NCBI RefSeq assembly: GCF_043290135.1
Contig: NC_134704.1
Coordinates: forward strand, 14,958,001-15,022,000
Reading direction: 5' to 3'
From: Rhipicephalus microplus
Taxonomy: Eukaryota; Arthropoda; Arachnida; Ixodida; Ixodidae
DNA length: 64,000 bases
Of the stretch, positions 62,101-64,000 are shown piece by piece. The notes under the pieces were generated by a model. It was not told the DNA's origin. It did not search any database and was given only the letters and a program-made list of their open reading frames with translations. The translations under genes were made by a program, and so were the position numbers. Position 1 is the first letter of the stretch; each line of letters opens with the position of its first letter.

Positions 62101-63759
62101 GATGCATAGCAAACTCTAAAGGATTTCAAGCACCCAATTGCTCGTGGGTCAAAGTACGATACCCATTAAACTAAATGCACCCATATGTAAAAGCTTCACT
62201 GACACAAGCCATTTTGAACTCTGTACGCACTTGGGACAGGATATCGCTATTGCGTTCATTTTTTAAAGACTTAGCTTAAGTCTCGCAATTTTTCAAGCAT
62301 TCATCGCGCTTGATAAAGTATGCCAGTAATTATTGAAAAATCTTGTTATCTTTTACCTTGTTACAATTTTTGTGCCGTTTTAATGCATGTAGAGAGAGAA
62401 ACTTGAGGAAAACAAGAGGTAAGGCCAAGATTGCTTTGTGAATGTGGGCCTAAAGGCAACAAATTGTCATTTATGGTGTTTCTTGGGATTGCAAACGTGT
62501 GCACTGGGCACTTCAGTAGCAAGGGCTAGGTGTTGCAAAGGAATTTTGGCAATATATGCTTAAAATTCAGCTCAATGTTTTTCCTTCATTTCCAAAAATC
62601 ATCCTTTTCTGGAAACGGGTTCATTAAAATATTTTTGAACCTTTTCAGTAATTGTCTGAGCTCAGTTTGCTGGTTATTTCTTAAATGCTAGTATTTTGAC
62701 TCTCTCAGACCGTTCCCTATCATCCTTTGCTGGAGCCACAATGAGCGGAAATGACGATTTCCTTTGAAATAGACATACTGTTTCTTCTTTTTCTAAAATC
62801 AAGATATCAGCAGAATTTTAACAAAACTCCTGCTGTAACAATGTTATTGCACCATTGGCTCTTACTGTGCTTTAAATGATTTGTAGAATGAATAAGGGCC
62901 AATTAGCAGTGCCTGCAAAAGACGAGGAAGAGGACCGTGGTTCGCGCTCGTGATAGCTCCGATTCGGATTGCTGAGCGCTTGGCCTGTGTTCGTTCTTTT
63001 AATAAACGCGTACTACCAATTTGTCCTTTTAAATTATTCAAGTAGTATTATTCACATCGGTACTGTACGACTAGGAACTTCAATATTTGCACATGCCTAA
63101 TCTTTTGTTTATTTCCATTTTACATAAGTTTGCCCAGGGTGTGCAGGTTTGCAAGCGAGTACGAAAATTTTGATTTCGCCTTTGCGTGCGAGAGAGCACT
63201 TGCTCAAATATTTTGAGGCTAGATATGGAGGTATCCTAATGCAAACATTTACTGGCACCAATATTGTGCTAATTTTGTCGCATTCACAAGCGTGCTTTTG
63301 GGCGACATTGGTTAAATGTGAAAACATTGAATGTTGTAGCTGGAAATAATCTAGAAACAAAAATAAATTGCTTGTGTAGGTCCAGTTGACCGCTCATACG
63401 TAACCCGTTTTTGTAGGGGTGGTTTTTGGAGAAAGCAACTGGAGGAAATTCTAAACCCTCTTTCATCTTGCAGCTTCTTCCCCCCTGACGAATGAGCATT
63501 TGTGTGGCAGCTCTGCGGTTCAATAACTAATGAGCACAAATTTATGCATAAGAAGATATCGAATTCTCTGTTACTAAACTTTCAATCAGAAATTGCGCAG
63601 CCCGAATTCCTCGGAAGATAAGGCTTGAGTTCCGGGTAACGCGAATATTTTTCTTTGCGGTACCTCGTAACAAGCACGATTTCAATGCGAGACGTGTTGG
63701 CTTTGTGAACGCCACAAATTATAATAGGCGATGTGGTTAGGAGTGGCGAGTGCGAGTGT
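62101..63759. other. Intergenic DNA between kinesin-5 and the next gene
   Basis: AT-rich, no gene. About 62912-63020 (GACGAGGAAGAGG ... TTTTAATAAACGCG) resembles a degraded short LTR, with GA-rich start and AATAAA close to the end, but no target duplication or partner was found. Confidence 0.45.
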
Positions 63760-63911
63760 TTTGTCGCACACACACACACGGGTGGGAATCTGGCAACTCT
63801 GGGGCTCGTAGTTCGCGCGGTTCGTCGGTGCAGCGCGCACGTGGGTGGAAAAAAGTTTTCGCAGCTCTTTCCGAAAGTAGTTTTGGTTTCCGGAATTAAT
63901 TCGTCCCGAAG
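63760..63911 (+). promoter_or_regulatory. Putative promoter/5' UTR of the downstream gene
   Basis: A CpG-rich stretch (GTCGCAC, TTCGCGCGGTTCGTCGG, GCGCGCACGTGG) contrasts with the AT-rich flanks and ends at the ATG of 63912. No TATA box is visible. It contains an E-box-like CACGTG at about 63839. Confidence 0.35.
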
Positions 63912-63979
63912 ATGAGCACAAAGCGCAAGGCGGGTGCCGAAAAACACGGCAGGAGAAAGAAGACTCACACCAACACCTG
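63912..63979 (+). CDS. First coding exon of an unidentified downstream gene
   Basis: ATG at 63912 opens MSTKRKAGAEKHGRRKKTHT, then NT and two bases of the next codon, stopping at a strong donor CCTG|GTAAGT (63980). 68 nt, phase 2. The upstream 150 bases are unusually GC/CpG-rich for this window and carry no repeat, which suits a promoter and 5' UTR. The product starts with a dense run of Lys/Arg, compatible with a nuclear localisation signal. I do not recognise the gene. A fortuitous ATG plus donor cannot be excluded. Confidence 0.6.
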
Positions 63980-64000
63980 GTAAGTCAACAGGAGCTGTCG

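Overview
The window is animal nuclear DNA, most likely from an ixodid (hard) tick. The grounds are the exon-intron gene structure, a density of transposable elements that fills the introns, tRNA-derived SINEs of the kind described in ticks (Ruka-like, with a TTATTATTATT tail), Tigger/pogo-type DNA transposons, RTE and CR1/L2-like LINEs and Ty3/gypsy elements. The genus cannot be read from the sequence.

The host gene is the 3' four fifths of a kinesin-5 (Eg5/KIF11, BimC family) gene on the + strand. Twenty coding exons lie between 2614 and 59989. They join without a phase conflict into 862 codons plus a stop. The window starts after the first part of the motor domain (P-loop and loop 5 lie upstream, outside) and contains switch I, switch II, the neck, the stalk coiled coils, the BimC box and the C-terminal tail with a KEN motif. 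Three of the introns start with GC instead of GT (after 3178, 5342 and 25552). A second gene starts at 63912, 3.9 kb downstream, with a lysine/arginine-rich first coding exon that I cannot identify.

Almost everything else is mobile DNA. The 18.5-kb intron 6197-24672 holds a layered nest. A + strand Ty3/gypsy element (8650-20992) sits in a TA microsatellite. A - strand Ty3/gypsy element (13157-18364, 5-bp target duplication) is inserted in its integrase. A 5'-truncated CR1/L2-like LINE (18904-20850) is inserted in its 3' LTR. Immediately downstream is a long inverted-repeat DNA element (about 21072-24510) containing an RTE LINE (21520-23180), which itself contains a 147-bp solo LTR (21727-21873). 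A MITE-like GC-rich element lies in the other arm.

The 25.5-28 kb intron holds a MITE inside an older inverted-repeat element. The 28.0-37.4 kb intron holds one Tigger-like element inside another, with a third Ty3/gypsy element (29551-34228, - strand, tRNA-Leu-type primer site) inside both, then a truncated pogo transposase gene. The 37.6-43.4 kb intron holds a second copy of the same MITE and a Ruka-like SINE. The last intron holds a MITE and a fourth, badly decayed Ty3/gypsy element (about 54787-59286, - strand). Downstream of the gene are a SINE remnant and an RNase H-containing LINE remnant.

None of the retroelements looks able to move: each carries stops, frameshifts or lost catalytic residues. 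No prokaryotic system, CRISPR array, rRNA or functional tRNA gene was seen. The most informative observations are the datable insertion order, a gag-pol frameshift site conserved in two oppositely oriented gypsy copies, and the cluster of GC-AG introns in the kinesin gene.
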